Positions 12,599 to 24,287 of a stretch of 64,000 nucleotides of DNA are shown here, in pieces. Numbering within the stretch: position 1 is the first letter of the stretch; the number at the start of each line of letters is the position of its first letter. The position numbers and the translations under genes were made by a program. The notes under the pieces are model-generated. The model was not told where the DNA came from, did not search any database, and worked only from the letters and a program-made list of their open reading frames with translations. Source of the DNA: Erythroxylum novogranatense (taxonomy: Eukaryota > Streptophyta > Magnoliopsida > Malpighiales > Erythroxylaceae); contig CM057233.1 in the NCBI GenBank assembly GCA_029891385.1, positions 32,904,540 through 32,968,539 on the forward strand, in the 5' to 3' direction.

Positions 12599-12640
12599 CT
12601 GTCTCAGGTCGCTTAAGCGCCGCTAACCAAATTGATTTTC

Positions 12641-13180
12641 TCAACTGTAAATGCAATCAATTTCGCCCTTCAATTGTCTCTCTCCTTCTTCATCCCAACA
12701 GATCGGAGTCCTACATCTCCGCCCATACAATGCCTCATATGGAGCCATCTGAATGCTCGAATGGTATGAATTGTTATAAGCAAATTCGACCAACGGCAAA
12801 TGCTCATCCCAAGCTCCTCGAAAATCCATCACACAAGCCTGAAGCATCCCCTCAAGTGTCCGAATGGTCCTCTCAGATTGACCATCCGTTTGAGGGTGAA
12901 AAGTCGTACTAAAATTCAGCTTCGTCCCCAAAGCTTCCTGCAAACTGCCCCAAAATCTCGAAGTAAACCGAGGATCCCTATCAGAAATAATCGAATTCGG
13001 AATCCCATTCAATCTCACTATCTCATCAATATACTTCTTTGCCAGCACATGCAAAGAATCAGTCTGCTGAATCGCCAAAAAGTGCGCTAACTTGGTCAAC
13101 CGATCCACAATAACCCAAATTGCATCATGCCTCCTACTGGTCCTGGGCAAACCCATCAGAAAATCCATAGTCACTCTTTG
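12641..13180 (-). pseudogene. Element B pol: integrase catalytic core
   Basis: This frame of about 178 codons carries the retroviral integrase core, which joins element DNA to the host chromosome. Visible motifs are MDFLMGLP (first aspartate), SDRDPRFTSRFW (second aspartate) and HPQTDGQSERTIRTLEG (glutamate). AYNNSYHSSIQMAPYEALYG follows, typical of the Ty3/gypsy clade. The frame is continuous with the upstream zinc-binding part except for one in-frame stop at 13181-13183, where TGG appears changed to TGA. The left end loses frame near 12650. It is not expected to be functional. Confidence 0.93.
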
Positions 13181-13762
13181 TCAGTTCCATTCCGGGATGG
13201 ACAATGGCCTCAACATGCCCGAAGGTGCCTGGTGTTCAGCCTTGACTTGCTGACACACTAGACACTTACTGACAAACTCTGCTACATCTTTCTTCATGCC
13301 TTTCCACCAAAAATGCTCTCTCAGATCCCTGTACATCCTGGTGCTACCTAGATGCATGGCGTAAGGCGCATTGTGTGCCTCATCCTTAATCTCCTGCACA
13401 TCTGGGATACACAACCTGTTCCCCACTGTCATCAGCCCATCATCCCTCACCTTTACTTTCGAAATCTTACCATTCTGAATCTCATCCCGAAGCTTGCTCA
13501 AATCTGCATCTTGAGCCTGCAATTCCCTAACTTTCTCCCTAAGTATCGGCCTCACTCGGAAGTTAGCTAGAAGACAATCCGACTCCTCCTGCTTCAAGTT
13601 TATCTTAAGCTTGGCCATCTCTTCCAATAAAGGAAGATAAACTGATCGAACATGAGCAATCGAAGACTTCCTACTCAAAGCATCCGCCACTACATTGGCC
13701 TTGCCCGGATGATACTCAATCAACAAGTCATAATCCTTGAGTAGCTCGATCCACCTTCTCTG
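13181..13762 (-). pseudogene. Element B pol: RNase H end and integrase zinc domain
   Basis: The frame starts with the end of RNase H (RRWIELLKDYDLLIEYHPGK, then [11 protein letters not shown]). About 110 residues of linker follow, then the HHCC integrase zinc domain (HLGSTRMYRDLREHFWWKG, then CLVCQQVK). It ends with LRPLSIPEWN and a stop. Protease, reverse transcriptase and most of RNase H are missing: the sequence upstream of 13762 is already the gag-protease linker. The deletion joint lies around 13755-13770 at a shared GC-GAG motif. Confidence 0.92.
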
Positions 13763-14082
13763 CATCCTCCCTAGTCATCGCAAACACCCTAGCTGGTGCC
13801 TGCCCTCTTGGTCTCCCCGGAAGATTCACCCTCTTGACTGCATCTGAACTGCCCACTTCTATTGCAGTCCTCTGTCCCATGGTCTCTGTCCTCCTCGGAA
13901 CTTGCATCTGACTCCTCTCTTGTCGTGGAGGCTGAGGACACTCTCTGGCAATATGTTCCTTCTCCCCACAGTTGAAACAAGCTCCTGTCAGTCTGAAACA
14001 CTCTCCTCTATGGGACCTCTCGCAGTGCTCACACTTCGGGACGAAAGATCTATCCCCATCTCCCCTTCTACCGCCACCCACC
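13763..14082 (-). pseudogene. Element B gag copy 1: zinc knuckle region
   Basis: This is the nucleocapsid part of gag, which binds genomic RNA. It has a CCHC knuckle CFNCGEKEHIAREC, with a CEHC-HRGEC cluster upstream. The linker PGRPRGQAPARVFAMTREDA leads toward protease but jumps directly into RNase H sequence. The gag frame is broken at 14083 by solo LTR G and resumes at 18362. Confidence 0.9.
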
Positions 14083-14087
14083 GTTGA

Positions 14088-17000
14088 TGTTGGACCCCGA
14101 TCTTTGAGTAAAAATTTGAATTATGAAAATGAAATTTAAGGAGTGCTTTGTGTATGTCTTGTATAAGAGATGACTTAAAATTTAAAGAATATTGAGAAGA
14201 AAAGAAATGATCTGATTTTGATATCTTTGAGGTTTCGAGTAGATTGGTGTGGTTTATGAAATTAAGTGGATGAGTTGATTGAAATTAAGTTGAAAATCAT
14301 GAATAAAAAGAGAAAGAGTGAAAATATGAAAAATTGTGAAATAGTTGACTTTTTGGCCTTTGAAAGTTGACTTTCGATTTAGGCAAAATTGGATAAAATG
14401 GTCTTCTAGAAACTTGTAGATTATGTTAAGAGCTTTCTGTAGACATAAAGTTTGCAATTTTTCAATATCGGGAGTGAAAGTTATGATCAGTCAAAGTTTA
14501 TGTTTGATAAGGTTGACTTTTGACTTTAATTATGATGACTGAATCTTTGACTGAGAAATTAACCTAGTTATAGGTTAATTGAGCTTTGATGTTCTTCATG
14601 AAAATTGAAGGGTTTGTTTTGATCTTTATTTCGACATAAAGTATGCAATTTTTCGATCTCGGAGTAATAAGTTATGATTTTTACAAGTTTATATTGTGAT
14701 TTTAGTATGATTATTAGAGGATAGTATCTTTGACCAAAAAATGGACTCTCGTAGGAGTCGAATTGAGTTTTATGTCCTTCGTGGAAGATTTAGAGCTTCC
14801 CTCAAGCTTTCTATAGAGACTAAGTTTGTTAAAATCGGAGTTCGGGATTAAGAGTTATAAATTTTGGAAGTTTTATGTGAAAATAAAAAGGAAAAATGTA
14901 TCACCCCCGTTGCTAAGGCGACGCGTCACCAGGGTGACGGCGAGCATTTCGCTTGCGTCACCAGGGCGACGCGTCACCAGGGTGACCTCGCCCTAATACG
15001 ACGCCGTTTTGCTCCTTTAGTGTTCTTGCTTCCTCCTCCAATCTGACCTTTGTCCACTATTTTGCTCATATCTTTTCCGTCCGACATCCGATTGAGTTGA
15101 TTCTTACGGCGTTGGATTCCTAAGACAATTATCTACATCCTCATAGAAATTTGTGAATTTTTGAGATTAAATTAATGGAGATTAATTTAATCAAAGTGAG
15201 TCGGGAAATTTTTCAAACATAGTTCAGTATTTTGTGAAATTCGGGATCTGTAGAGATCCGATTGAAGCGATTCTTAAGGAGAAATAAAGATAAGACAAAG
15301 GGATACAAATCATATGAAGACATGAAATGTCAATTTTGCCCCTAAGTCCTTCGAATTATGAATGGAAGTTCGGATTAGAGTGTAATTTTTGGATTGGGAA
15401 CACCTGTGCTAAATTGAGCATAACTTTTGATCTGGGAATCGAAATGAGGCAATTCTTATTTTGAATTAAACTAGAGACATAAGGCTACAATTGTTATGAA
15501 GACATTGAGTTTCAATTCTGGGATTAAGAATGTGAATTTTAGGACGGAAATAATCGTACATGGAAAATGTGTTAGAATATGGATATACCCAAACTGTTTT
15601 GAGCATAACTTTTGGCGTAGTGATCGGAATTGAGCACAGTCAGTGGCGTTGGATTCGTATGATTGAGAGGAACATTTCTTGAGAAGGAAGTTTTAACAAA
15701 TTCCTTCAAATTGATAGTGCGAATCAGATCCGCATGTATAAATGAAGTTAGGGGCAATTTTGAAATTAAGTTAAAGAGTAAGGGTAAAAGGGTCATTTAC
15801 CCCTCATTTTTTTATGACTTGGCATTTAAAATCAGATGATTGTCGTTGGTTAAAGAAGAAACTCGATTTTTCTAGAGAAAAGAAGAAAGAATAAGAAGAG
15901 AAGGGAAGAAATGAAGCTTACGGATGGGAGAAGAGAAAAGAAGAGGGAGAAAGCTTAGTTTTAATTTTTCTACTCAATTCTTAAGGCTTTTGGGATTTTT
16001 CCAAGAAGGAAAAGAGTGGAGAATGATGAGTGCTTCCTAAGGAAGCAAGAAAATTCGAATTTGGTGGAGAAAAGAGGTAAGGAAAAAATTTGGATTTTGA
16101 GTTTTTGATAAGTTTTTGGTTTAGAATCATTAGAAATGATGTGGGTTTACTAATTCCATGATCAATTTTAGAGAATACATGTTAAAATTGATTTAATTTT
16201 GGATGAAAAATTTAATTGGGATTATGCCCAAATTTTATAATTTGGGGTTTTGGAAATTGTTAGTGTAGAATCATGGAAAATACTATGGATTGATGATATA
16301 TGAAGTTAATTTTGAAGAAATTGTATTTTATGGTATTGAATTTGGATAAATTGGTTTAGGCCAATTTTAAGATTTGAGGATTTTGAAATTGAGGATTTAG
16401 ATATTTTGGAATTAATGTGAATTGATGAATTGTGAGATTAATTTTGAAAATTAAGTTATTTATGAGATTGAATTTGAGTGTATTGGTTTAGGTCAAATTT
16501 TAAAATTGGGGATTTTAGAAATTCGGTTTTGGAAAGCTTGAAAATATGGCGATTATGAATTTCCGATAGTTAATTTTGGGAATTCATGATTTATGATGTG
16601 GAATTTGAATGATTGTGGCTTAGGTCGATTTTAATTGAAAGAAGGAAAGAAGCGAGGATCAAATTGGAGCTAGGATCAAGTTTTGACATCAATTAGAGGT
16701 GGGTAGCATATTTATATTTTGATTTGTAAGTATATATGACTTTTCAAAATTTAAGAAAGTGAAAGAAAAGATTTTAAGTACTTTATTAGTTTCTAAATGA
16801 TTTTGAAAAATTATTACAAGCTTAAATTCATTGTTTGAAATGATTTGATAAATCCATAGAAATTTCTGAAAAATCATATGTTATGAGTGCATTGATAAAT
16901 TATGCAATTTGTTGAATTTATGGAATTGCTTGATTTGATTGAATTGTATGAATTATGTAGAAATGTGAATATATGTAGTATGAAAATCAAGTTTTCGATT

Positions 17001-18356
17001 TGTGCCTTCGGGCAATCCGAAAGTTTCAGTTTTGAGTTATGTGATTAAGTGGGTTTGGTCAGGTCCCTTGGTGAGTCAGCGCTGTCTCTATTCGTTATAG
17101 CCTTCTCCCGGCTGCCCGCTAGTGGCACGGACTCGATTCGGACTCCTTCACGGCTACTACTTGGACCGCTATGCGAGAAAGTGTAATACGTTCTATTCAC
17201 GATCTGCAGGACCATTATATGAGAATGTGCGAAGACGCTCTGTTGGACCGAACCAGACCATTCTGACATGTTATGTGTTTTTGATTTGTTTCTGTGTTCT
17301 GCATTCATGTTTAAAAATTGAGGAATAAAAAGTGAATTTTGTTATGAAAAGTTTGAAAAATTGAAAAGCTTGAGAAAACCGTTTGAAAAGTTACAAAGTT
17401 TTGAAAATTAGCCCTTTTGGCAAAAAGCTTATGAAAAATTGATTTCTGCTTATTTGTCATTTTATAAATGTGTTATCCACGAGCTTGAGCTCACCCCGTT
17501 CATCCCCATCTCGGGTTTGACGGGAGATCGGATGAAAGAATGTGAAGACGTCGGTTCGACATTTGTATAAGTTAGATTTTGAGAAATTTGGATTTTAGTA
17601 TGAATTTGTATATGGCTTAAGATAAGTTTGGAAAAGTGTACTTGCGTATAAGGTTGAGTTTGTGTATGGTTTTGGAATTTGTATATGAAATTGAGTATGA
17701 ATTTGGAAATGAGATCGGTATATTGAATTGCAACTATGAGAATGTTTTAGAATTAGGTTTGCGTTTGTGTGTCTTGAGATCCCGAGCGGAGGGTCGGTTG
17801 ATTACGATATCATGTGATTGATTGAATTTTATAGAAGTGTATTTTGAACACTTTGCAGGTTTGGGTTAGGATAAAGGCAGCCGTTATGCTGCCGAAATTT
17901 CGGTAGATAATAAGTTGAAAACAAAAAATAAATAAGAACGAGATGTTTTCGGATGAGTTGAATGAGATTGCCTAAAGATGTAATAAATGTATATGAGAAA
18001 AGAAAAAAAATATACCGGATTTCGGGATAGTCTGAGTCTAAGGAATTCCAACGCGACGCTTCCTTTAGATAATTTATGCACGGATGTCGAACATTTGTTA
18101 AGTATCCACTTCGCTTTGTATGTTGCTTTATGATTCGATTTACTTTTAGTTCACCTTTGTTCTTTGATTGGATTCGCATTCTGTTATTTGTATCGAATTG
18201 TAATTCGCCATATTGTTTTAAATTCGCTTCAATGTGAATTTCATTTCGAGACGTTCCGAGTTTTCTGTTTGCTCCGATTCCGCACTTTGTTTCGCTTTTC
18301 GTTTTTCCGTTTCCATTTTTCGGTTGGGATCCGGTTAAAGAGATCGGGTCTCAACA
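14088..18356 (+). mobile_element. Solo LTR G
   Basis: A 4269-bp sequence starts TGTTGGACCCCG and ends GGGTCTCAACA. It has the 5-bp duplication GTTGA at 14083-14087 and 18357-18361. Removing it joins the gag frame exactly as in the uninterrupted second copy near 32545. There is no primer site, polypurine tract or coding domain inside, so it is a solo LTR left by recombination. It shares the TTTTGCTCATATC stretch with A and the CTTCTCCCGGCTGCCCG box with B. Confidence 0.92.
14925..14986. repeat. Inverted-repeat cassette in LTR G
   Basis: The perfect inverted repeat GTCACCAGGGTGAC occurs at 14925-14938 and 14973-14986, with a one-base variant at 14957-14970. These lie in a GC-rich patch about 80 bp before the conserved TTTTGCTCATATCTTTTCCG. 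Confidence 0.88.
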
Positions 18357-18361
18357 GTTGA

Positions 18362-19263
18362 GGCTTGGTGAGAAACAGTAGAAGTCCTCATCGGCCTAGG
18401 TCGGTTCGCTTTCTTGCTCCTCTCCTCCGACCGGATGGGAAGCTCTAGCACTCTATGTCGGCATAGAGTACTAGTCTACCTCCTCTCTGGATCGCTCTCG
18501 CCCTTCCTCTTCTTGTTCACAAGACTCTTGATATTCTCTATATTTTCAACCCTCGAGGCTGCCTCGACCATTCTTTGGAACTCACAAAATTACTGTCTGA
18601 TAACCTTCTCTCGATGGCCAAATGCAATCCAGACTCAAACCAGTGACATCTTAAAGCTTCACTCGACATCGGATCGGAAGCATATCTCGCCAAGCTGCGT
18701 GAACAAGCGCTCATACTCACTCAGCGACATCTCCTGCAGGTGAGACTAAGGAACTCCCTCTGCTTCTGCTGAATGTAAACCTCTGATAGGTACTTCTTCC
18801 TGAAAGCAACCACGAAATCCTGCCATGCCAACCCTACTGGCTGCATAGATGACTCTCTCGTCATCCTCACACTCCATCTGGTCTAGCACTCTCTCAGTCT
18901 TCCGCAACCATGTCTCGGCTTCCTCGGGATCTGATGTCCCAAAGAAATCAACTGCCCCATACTTCCTCAACCGGTCAAACCGTCTCCCTTACAGGCGAGG
19001 CAAAGCAGAAGGTCGTGGCATCGACCCATGCTTTGCACGAATGCCTGAGTAAAGGCCTGGAACAACCTCGGATCCAAAAGAGGCACTTGCTCCTGCAGAG
19101 CTGGCGACTCCCGAGTCGCTGACAGAACGGGCTCACTACCTAGCCCTATAGAAGCCTCAGCATTCCCTGGGGCAACTGACTCATCAGTCCTCTCCTCTCT
19201 TGTCGGAGAGTCAGGTGTAGCAGATCCTTGCATAACTCCTCGTGTCCTTCTACGAGGTGGCAT
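18362..19263 (-). pseudogene. Element B gag copy 1: N-terminal and capsid region
   Basis: The start MPPRRRTRGVMQG at 19263 is the usual gag start of this lineage. About 85 residues on, the frame shifts; the next part (MRKYGAVDFFGTSDPEEAET, then WLRKTERVLDQMECEDDERV) is the conserved retrotransposon gag domain at about 18746-18970. A third part at about 18538-18720 (RSLARYASDPMSSEA) is again in another frame. At least two frameshifts and several CAG or CTG positions altered to CG separate it from copy 2. Confidence 0.87.
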
Positions 19264-19414
19264 CGTACTCCTTCAAAGGTAAACACTAAGGATTAGCTAC
19301 AGGTCAATCTACATGTATGCATGATGTGCATGTCACTTAATCAATGCAACATTTAATCATATCTCACACAGTTTCTCCTACATGCATTCTAAGCCAAGGA
19401 CACTAAACCTAGGT

Positions 19415-19426
19415 GCTCTGATACCA
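19415..19426 (-). other. Primer binding site, internal region 1 of B
   Basis: GCTCTGATACCA is the complement of TGGTATCAGAGC, the tRNA-iMet site. It lies 4 bp from the middle LTR, which starts at 19431. It shows that the middle LTR once acted as the 5' LTR of internal region 1. Confidence 0.93.
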
Positions 19427-19430
19427 AACA

Positions 19431-20474
19431 TGTTGGGCCCGAGTCCAGGATCTTCGATTCCTGAGCGGCCCCTCGGGTCGCTCCGGCGACGGGCACCCCA
19501 TAACGTCGGACCCGATCCCAACATCCATACAAACACATAAGTCGATTCATACAATCATACACTCATAAATTCTAAACAGGCATTCTTCATTCCACATACA
19601 TAAACCAACTGTCATTTGCATTCAAAGCAATTCAACAAGTATTCTCGAAATATAACATAATACAAAATGAAATGAAATCCCAAAATACAAAAGTATGCTC
19701 CATGATGAAATGCTGGCGGGCTAATCAAAGTACTAACTTAATACAAGCTCCTAACTAGCTCGAAGTTTCCGATGCCCTGAAAGGTCGACAATCGTCTCGA
19801 TCTGCACCTGAGGAGGGGAGAGTAATGGGGTGAGCTATACGTTTATAGCCATTGGCAACGAGCCACACAATCAAGCAATATACATATATCACTAGAAAAT
19901 CAAAATTCATCAATTTATTCACATTCATATAAACATAGGTCATGCAATTTCTATTTCTCAACATAACAATTCTTATGCAACAAGTCAGTCATAGCAATCA
20001 TGTGTTATGCTCAACAAGTCCATCGTGTATGCACAATCCATTGGCTCGAAAGTTCCGTAAACGATCCAGATAAACCAAAGGTAGATCCGTAAACTATCCG
20101 AGTCTGATTTCTCAAGGATCTCGTTGCCTCGGCGGGCAGCGGGAGAAGGCTTTAATGTCAACGTGCGTGACTCCATCAAGTAACTCTCTTACCCAAAAAA
20201 TCACATAATCCATTCGATTCATGCTCAAAGCATTTTTCACATTGTTCTAAATTCTCATTCTTGTCCATTGCCATAAGGCCTATCAAGCCATGCATAATTT
20301 TAATCATAATGCAAGTTCAATATTCTCATAGAATTCAACACAAGTAATGTCATATAATGCAATCAAGCATACATCAGGCAATTTGCCCATACACACAATA
20401 ACTATAAACATATTACCCACCTAGTATCGCTTGAGTATCAGACTCACTGCTGTTCTTCCTCTTGCGATTGGTCC
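19431..20474 (-). mobile_element. Element B, middle LTR, truncated
   Basis: About 1044 bp parallel the left LTR from 9933 and stop at GCGATTGGTCC, the target-site duplication of element F. The rest of this LTR (about 1.1 kb) does not resume on the far side of F, where gag copy 2 begins instead. A deletion therefore removed the LTR remainder plus the pol end of internal region 2. A short gap near 19837 is also visible. Confidence 0.88.
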
Positions 20475-20831
20475 TGTTAGCCCCAAAAAAAATTTAGGAT
20501 TAATCATGATTAGATTAAATTGATTAAGTTAGATTAGCATTAATTAAGGTGTCATAAATCAATATATGATAGCATTAATGAGTTAGGTGAAGAATTTATG
20601 AAGTTAAATATGTTAGTTGGACTTAGGTGAGTTAGGTGTAATTAATGCATTAATTGGGCTTTGGGTCCAAATGAAGTAAGAAAGAAGAGAGGAATTTAAT
20701 GCAATGGGCTTGAAGGAAAAGAGTTAGTGGGCTTGAGTAAGTAAGGAGGAGAAATGAAAAAAGAAGAAGAAGAAAGAAGAAGGAAGTAAGTTGGGCTTAG
20801 GCTTATTGGGCTTAAGTAATTTAGAAAGGAG

Positions 20832-20838
20832 TATAAAA
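20832..20838 (+). promoter_or_regulatory. Probable TATA box in 5' LTR of F
   Basis: TATAAAA about 360 bp into the LTR is followed by a purine-rich stretch. The same site is at 29232-29238 in the 3' LTR, and similar sites occur in LTR C (37849 and 38075). If used, the U3 is short and most of the LTR is transcribed leader. Confidence 0.5.
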
Positions 20839-22587
20839 GGAAGGAGATAAGTGTATTTTTGTAGGAAAAGAAGATAGAAACGAAATTTGGAGGGAGAGGA
20901 AAGAAGAGTGTCGTGAAAGGAGGGAGGAAAAGGAGAAAGAAGAGAACTTGTTAGGGTTTGGCATTTCCATGAAAGTGAGTGGGTTTTGAAGAAAGTCGAA
21001 GAAGAAAAAGTGTGGAGGAGAGTCTAAGCTTCACTTTGAACCAAGAAACCACTTAGTTGGTTAAGGATTTAAGGTAAGTTCTTGGTTTAAGGTTAAGTTT
21101 TGTTTGGGTTTTGGTTAAAAGATGAAGAATAAGATGGGTCTAGTGATTCTCTTATGGATTTCATGATTTAGATTTTAGGTATTTTCAATTTCTAAACCCT
21201 ATGTTGATATGGGGTTATTTTCTTGTTATGCTTGAAGGAGGACAAGAAAGAGGAGAAGAACAAGGAGAGGAACTTCCTTAGGCAAGTTTAAGCAAGGATA
21301 AAAGGTGGGTTTCATATTTATCTTTATGTGTATAAGCTACAAATGTAAATAAATGCATGACATTAATGAGCTTTGATCACTTGGTTGTTGTATTAAATGT
21401 GTGTGATGGAATGATGGTGTGAGTGTATTAAATGCTTGATGATGATTGAAACTATCACGAAGAAACTTGTTGAAAGAATATAATGAAAGGCATGAACGAT
21501 GTATGAAAAGATGATTTCAAAGAAACAATGAATTGGATAAGAAAAGTCCAATTTCCTTGTATGATTCATGATTGCTATGTTATGTGGGTAAGGTATTGTC
21601 CTAAGAACTGTCACGTGCACGTTGACCATGAAGCCTTCGCCCGGCTGCCCGATTGTGGCATAGGATGATCCAACATTTTGGACTCCTAAAGATTTGCCCA
21701 TATAGACTCATGAAATGAGACCATATGGTTGCCAAGAATAAGGACTTACCGAGCCATTTGATGTGTTTTATATGTGATTACATGAAAATGCAAGAATGAG
21801 GAATGTTTGAATTGCGAGAAATTATGTTTGAGTATTGATGAACATTGCATGATGCATGTATTATGATTGTATTGAAAGATTGCTAAAAGTATGAATAACT
21901 AATAGGACTGCTTGATGTATAAATATAAATGTGTTACCCACGGAGCGAAAGCTCACCCCCTAAAAATTTTCGAGAAATGAGCGGGATCCAGGAAGCAAGC
22001 TTAAAGGCATTTACTCAAGATTTTCTTTTGATTTTGCATTTGAAATGATTTTTGTAAAACAATGCTTTAGTTGCATTTGAGAAGATATTGTATTTTGAAA
22101 CTTCATTGTAATTGGGCTTGAAATGCCCACTAAAGCATTAATATGAATATGACATGATTTGATGAAGATGAAATGAATGAATTATGAAAGCAAAATGTTA
22201 GGTTTAATGTATTTTGAGAAATCCATGTATGTTTAAGACAATTGAATCATTGTTATAGTTTGGATATGATAAAGGATTAAGAGTGTGGCTGTTGCTTCGA
22301 ATGGTGTTTGAAGATACCTTAGGGTTTAATCATGTTATATGAGGTTGTGTGATGAGTCTTACGCAGGTGGAAGTATTAGGATTGAAAAATTGGATAGATG
22401 TACTTTCAAGGGAAGAGCTGTCAAATTTCCCAAAAATTGACAGAACTTCGGCTCAGATTTTGACCTTCGTAGGACTTGAATTAGATAAATGAGCCTTCAT
22501 GAATATTGTAGTAGAAGGTTAGAGCTTTCCAAGGGTATATCGTTTGCTAAATTTGGAGTTGAGTCAAAAGATATGATCCTTAATAAG

Positions 22588-23415
22588 CGAAGGAAGGAAA
22601 TCGGAAGATAAAAGCGAAGGAAGGAAATCGGAAGATGGAAAAGCGAAGGAAGGAAATCAGAAGATGGAAGCGAAGGAAGGAAAGCGAAGATAGAAATCAG
22701 AAGATAAAAGCGAAGGAAGGAAAGAAGAAGATAGAAATCAGAAGATAGAAAAGCGAAGGAAGGAAGCGAAGATAGAAATCGAGAAGATAGAAAAGCGAAG
22801 GAAGGAAGCGGAAGATAGAAATCGGAAGATAGAAAAGCGAAGGAAGGAAGCGGAAGATAGAAATCAGAAGATAAAAGCGAAGGAAGGAAAGCGAAGATAG
22901 AAATCAGAAGATAGAAAAGCGAAGGAAGGAAGCGAAGATAGAAATAAGAAGATAGAAAAGCGAAGGAAGGAAGCGGAAGATAGAAATCGAGAAGATAAAA
23001 GCGAAGGAAGGAAGCGGAAGATAGAAATCGGAAGATAGAAAAGCGAAGGAAGGAAAGCAGAAGATAGAAATTAGAAGATATAAAAGCAAAAGGAAGGAAA
23101 GCGAAGATAGAAATCAAGAAGAGAAAAGCGAAGGAAGGAAAGCGGAAGATAGAAATCGAGAAGATAAAAAGCAGAAGGAAGGAAAGCAGAAGATAGAAAT
23201 CAGAAGATAAAAAGCAGAAGGAAGGAAAGCAGAAGATAGAAATCAGAAGATAGAAATCAGAAGATAAAAAGCAGAAGGAAGGAAAGCAGAAGATAGAAAT
23301 CAGAAGATAAAAAGAAGAAGGAAGGAAAGCAGAAGATAGAAATCAGAAGATAGAAAAGCAGAAGGAAGGAAAGCAGACGATTAAAAACCAGATGATAGAA
23401 ATCAGATGATAGAAA
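22588..23415. repeat. GA-rich minisatellite in 5' LTR of F
   Basis: An irregular tandem array of purine-only units of roughly 30-40 bp (GAAGGAAAGCAGAAGATAGA type) covers about 830 bp. The copy in the 3' LTR covers about 570 bp. Left-hand units mostly read GCGAAG or TCGGAAG, while right-hand units (from about 23170) read GCAGAAG or TCAGAAG. The 206-codon minus-strand frame across it is a low-complexity by-product. Confidence 0.93.
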
Positions 23416-24076
23416 AATGGGACGCTGTAGAATGTAGGAGATAGAATCAGCCTTTGTAGTCTTCATAAGAGTTGTAGATCTAGATGTCTACTTTCATATG
23501 GTGAAAGGACGAAAACATTTGGAGCTATAGATTAAAAGTTATAGCAATCGCGCCAAAAGCGTTTCGATTATATTTTGGAAGTGAGCATGGTCCGTTGTTT
23601 TGGGCATATTTCCCTCATACGACCTCCAAATGAGGTGAGGTTTGAACCATCGGATTTATAAGACACATATCTTTCACTCCATAAAATCTGGTATCAATTG
23701 GAGTTAAATTCAGAAAGTTTGCTCTAAAACAAGTGAAAGGTTAGTTAAGAGGGCATGTTTCGGGTATGAACTCTCTTAGGTTTTTGGAGTGTATTTTGAG
23801 TATATGACTCCGATTAAGGTGATTCTTGTTTCAGGGAGAACTTGAGACATAAAGCTACAAATCATATGAATAATTCAACCCATGACTTTAGTGTATACAT
23901 GGTGTGTGCTTGCCACGAAGGTGGAGTTACAATTAAGAATCCTGCAAGATTATAAGTGTAAGGTTTCAGGACAATGAAAGTTTAAGGTCTCAGCAAGGCA
24001 AGTGTCTCGGGGATGGGCTCCACTCGGGCTCACATCCTGGGAAAGTCGGGCTCCCAGGATCGGGGTCTGACATTTG

Positions 24077-24088
24077 TGGTATCAGAGC
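24077..24088 (+). other. Primer binding site of element F
   Basis: TGGTATCAGAGC lies 4 bp after the 5' LTR end at 24072. It is complementary to initiator methionine tRNA. Confidence 0.95.
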
Positions 24089-24287
24089 GAAACCGGGTTT
24101 AGGGTTTCTTAGGAACCTTAGTGGGATGTCTAAGGGTCAAGTCAGCATGCATTTTCCTACATGAATTATGTGAAGTATGTGCACTGTTTTAAATGCATAA
24201 CATGCAACATTGTTTTCAAATGAGTGAATTGAATTTGTTTTATGTGAACTAAAGATTTTCACTGATTTTTTTTAAATTGAAGGAGTA

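Larger units (their letters stand above)
20475..24072 (+). mobile_element. Element F, 5' LTR
   Basis: This 3598-bp LTR has a TATA-like TATAAAA at 20832-20838, a purine-rich leader, and a strong donor-like AAGGTAAGTTC at 21071. CACGTG at 21612-21617 is followed by the CCTTCGCCCGGCTGCCCG box. A long GA-rich minisatellite lies at about 22588-23415. It ends GGGGTCTGACA. Confidence 0.92.

Noticed and set aside
13763..14082. CCHC zinc-knuckle protein as a host gene
   Set aside because: Gag context, primer site, LTRs and a second copy at 32215-33180 show it is a retrotransposon nucleocapsid.
22497..23117. 206-codon minus-strand frame rich in FLPSLL and SSDFYL repeats
   Set aside because: It is the reverse translation of the GA-rich LTR minisatellite and ends where the repeat loses phase; no domain or start context supports a gene.
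22588..23415. Regular repeats that might be taken for a CRISPR array
   Set aside because: Units are contiguous purine-rich tandem copies without unique spacers, in a plant LTR.
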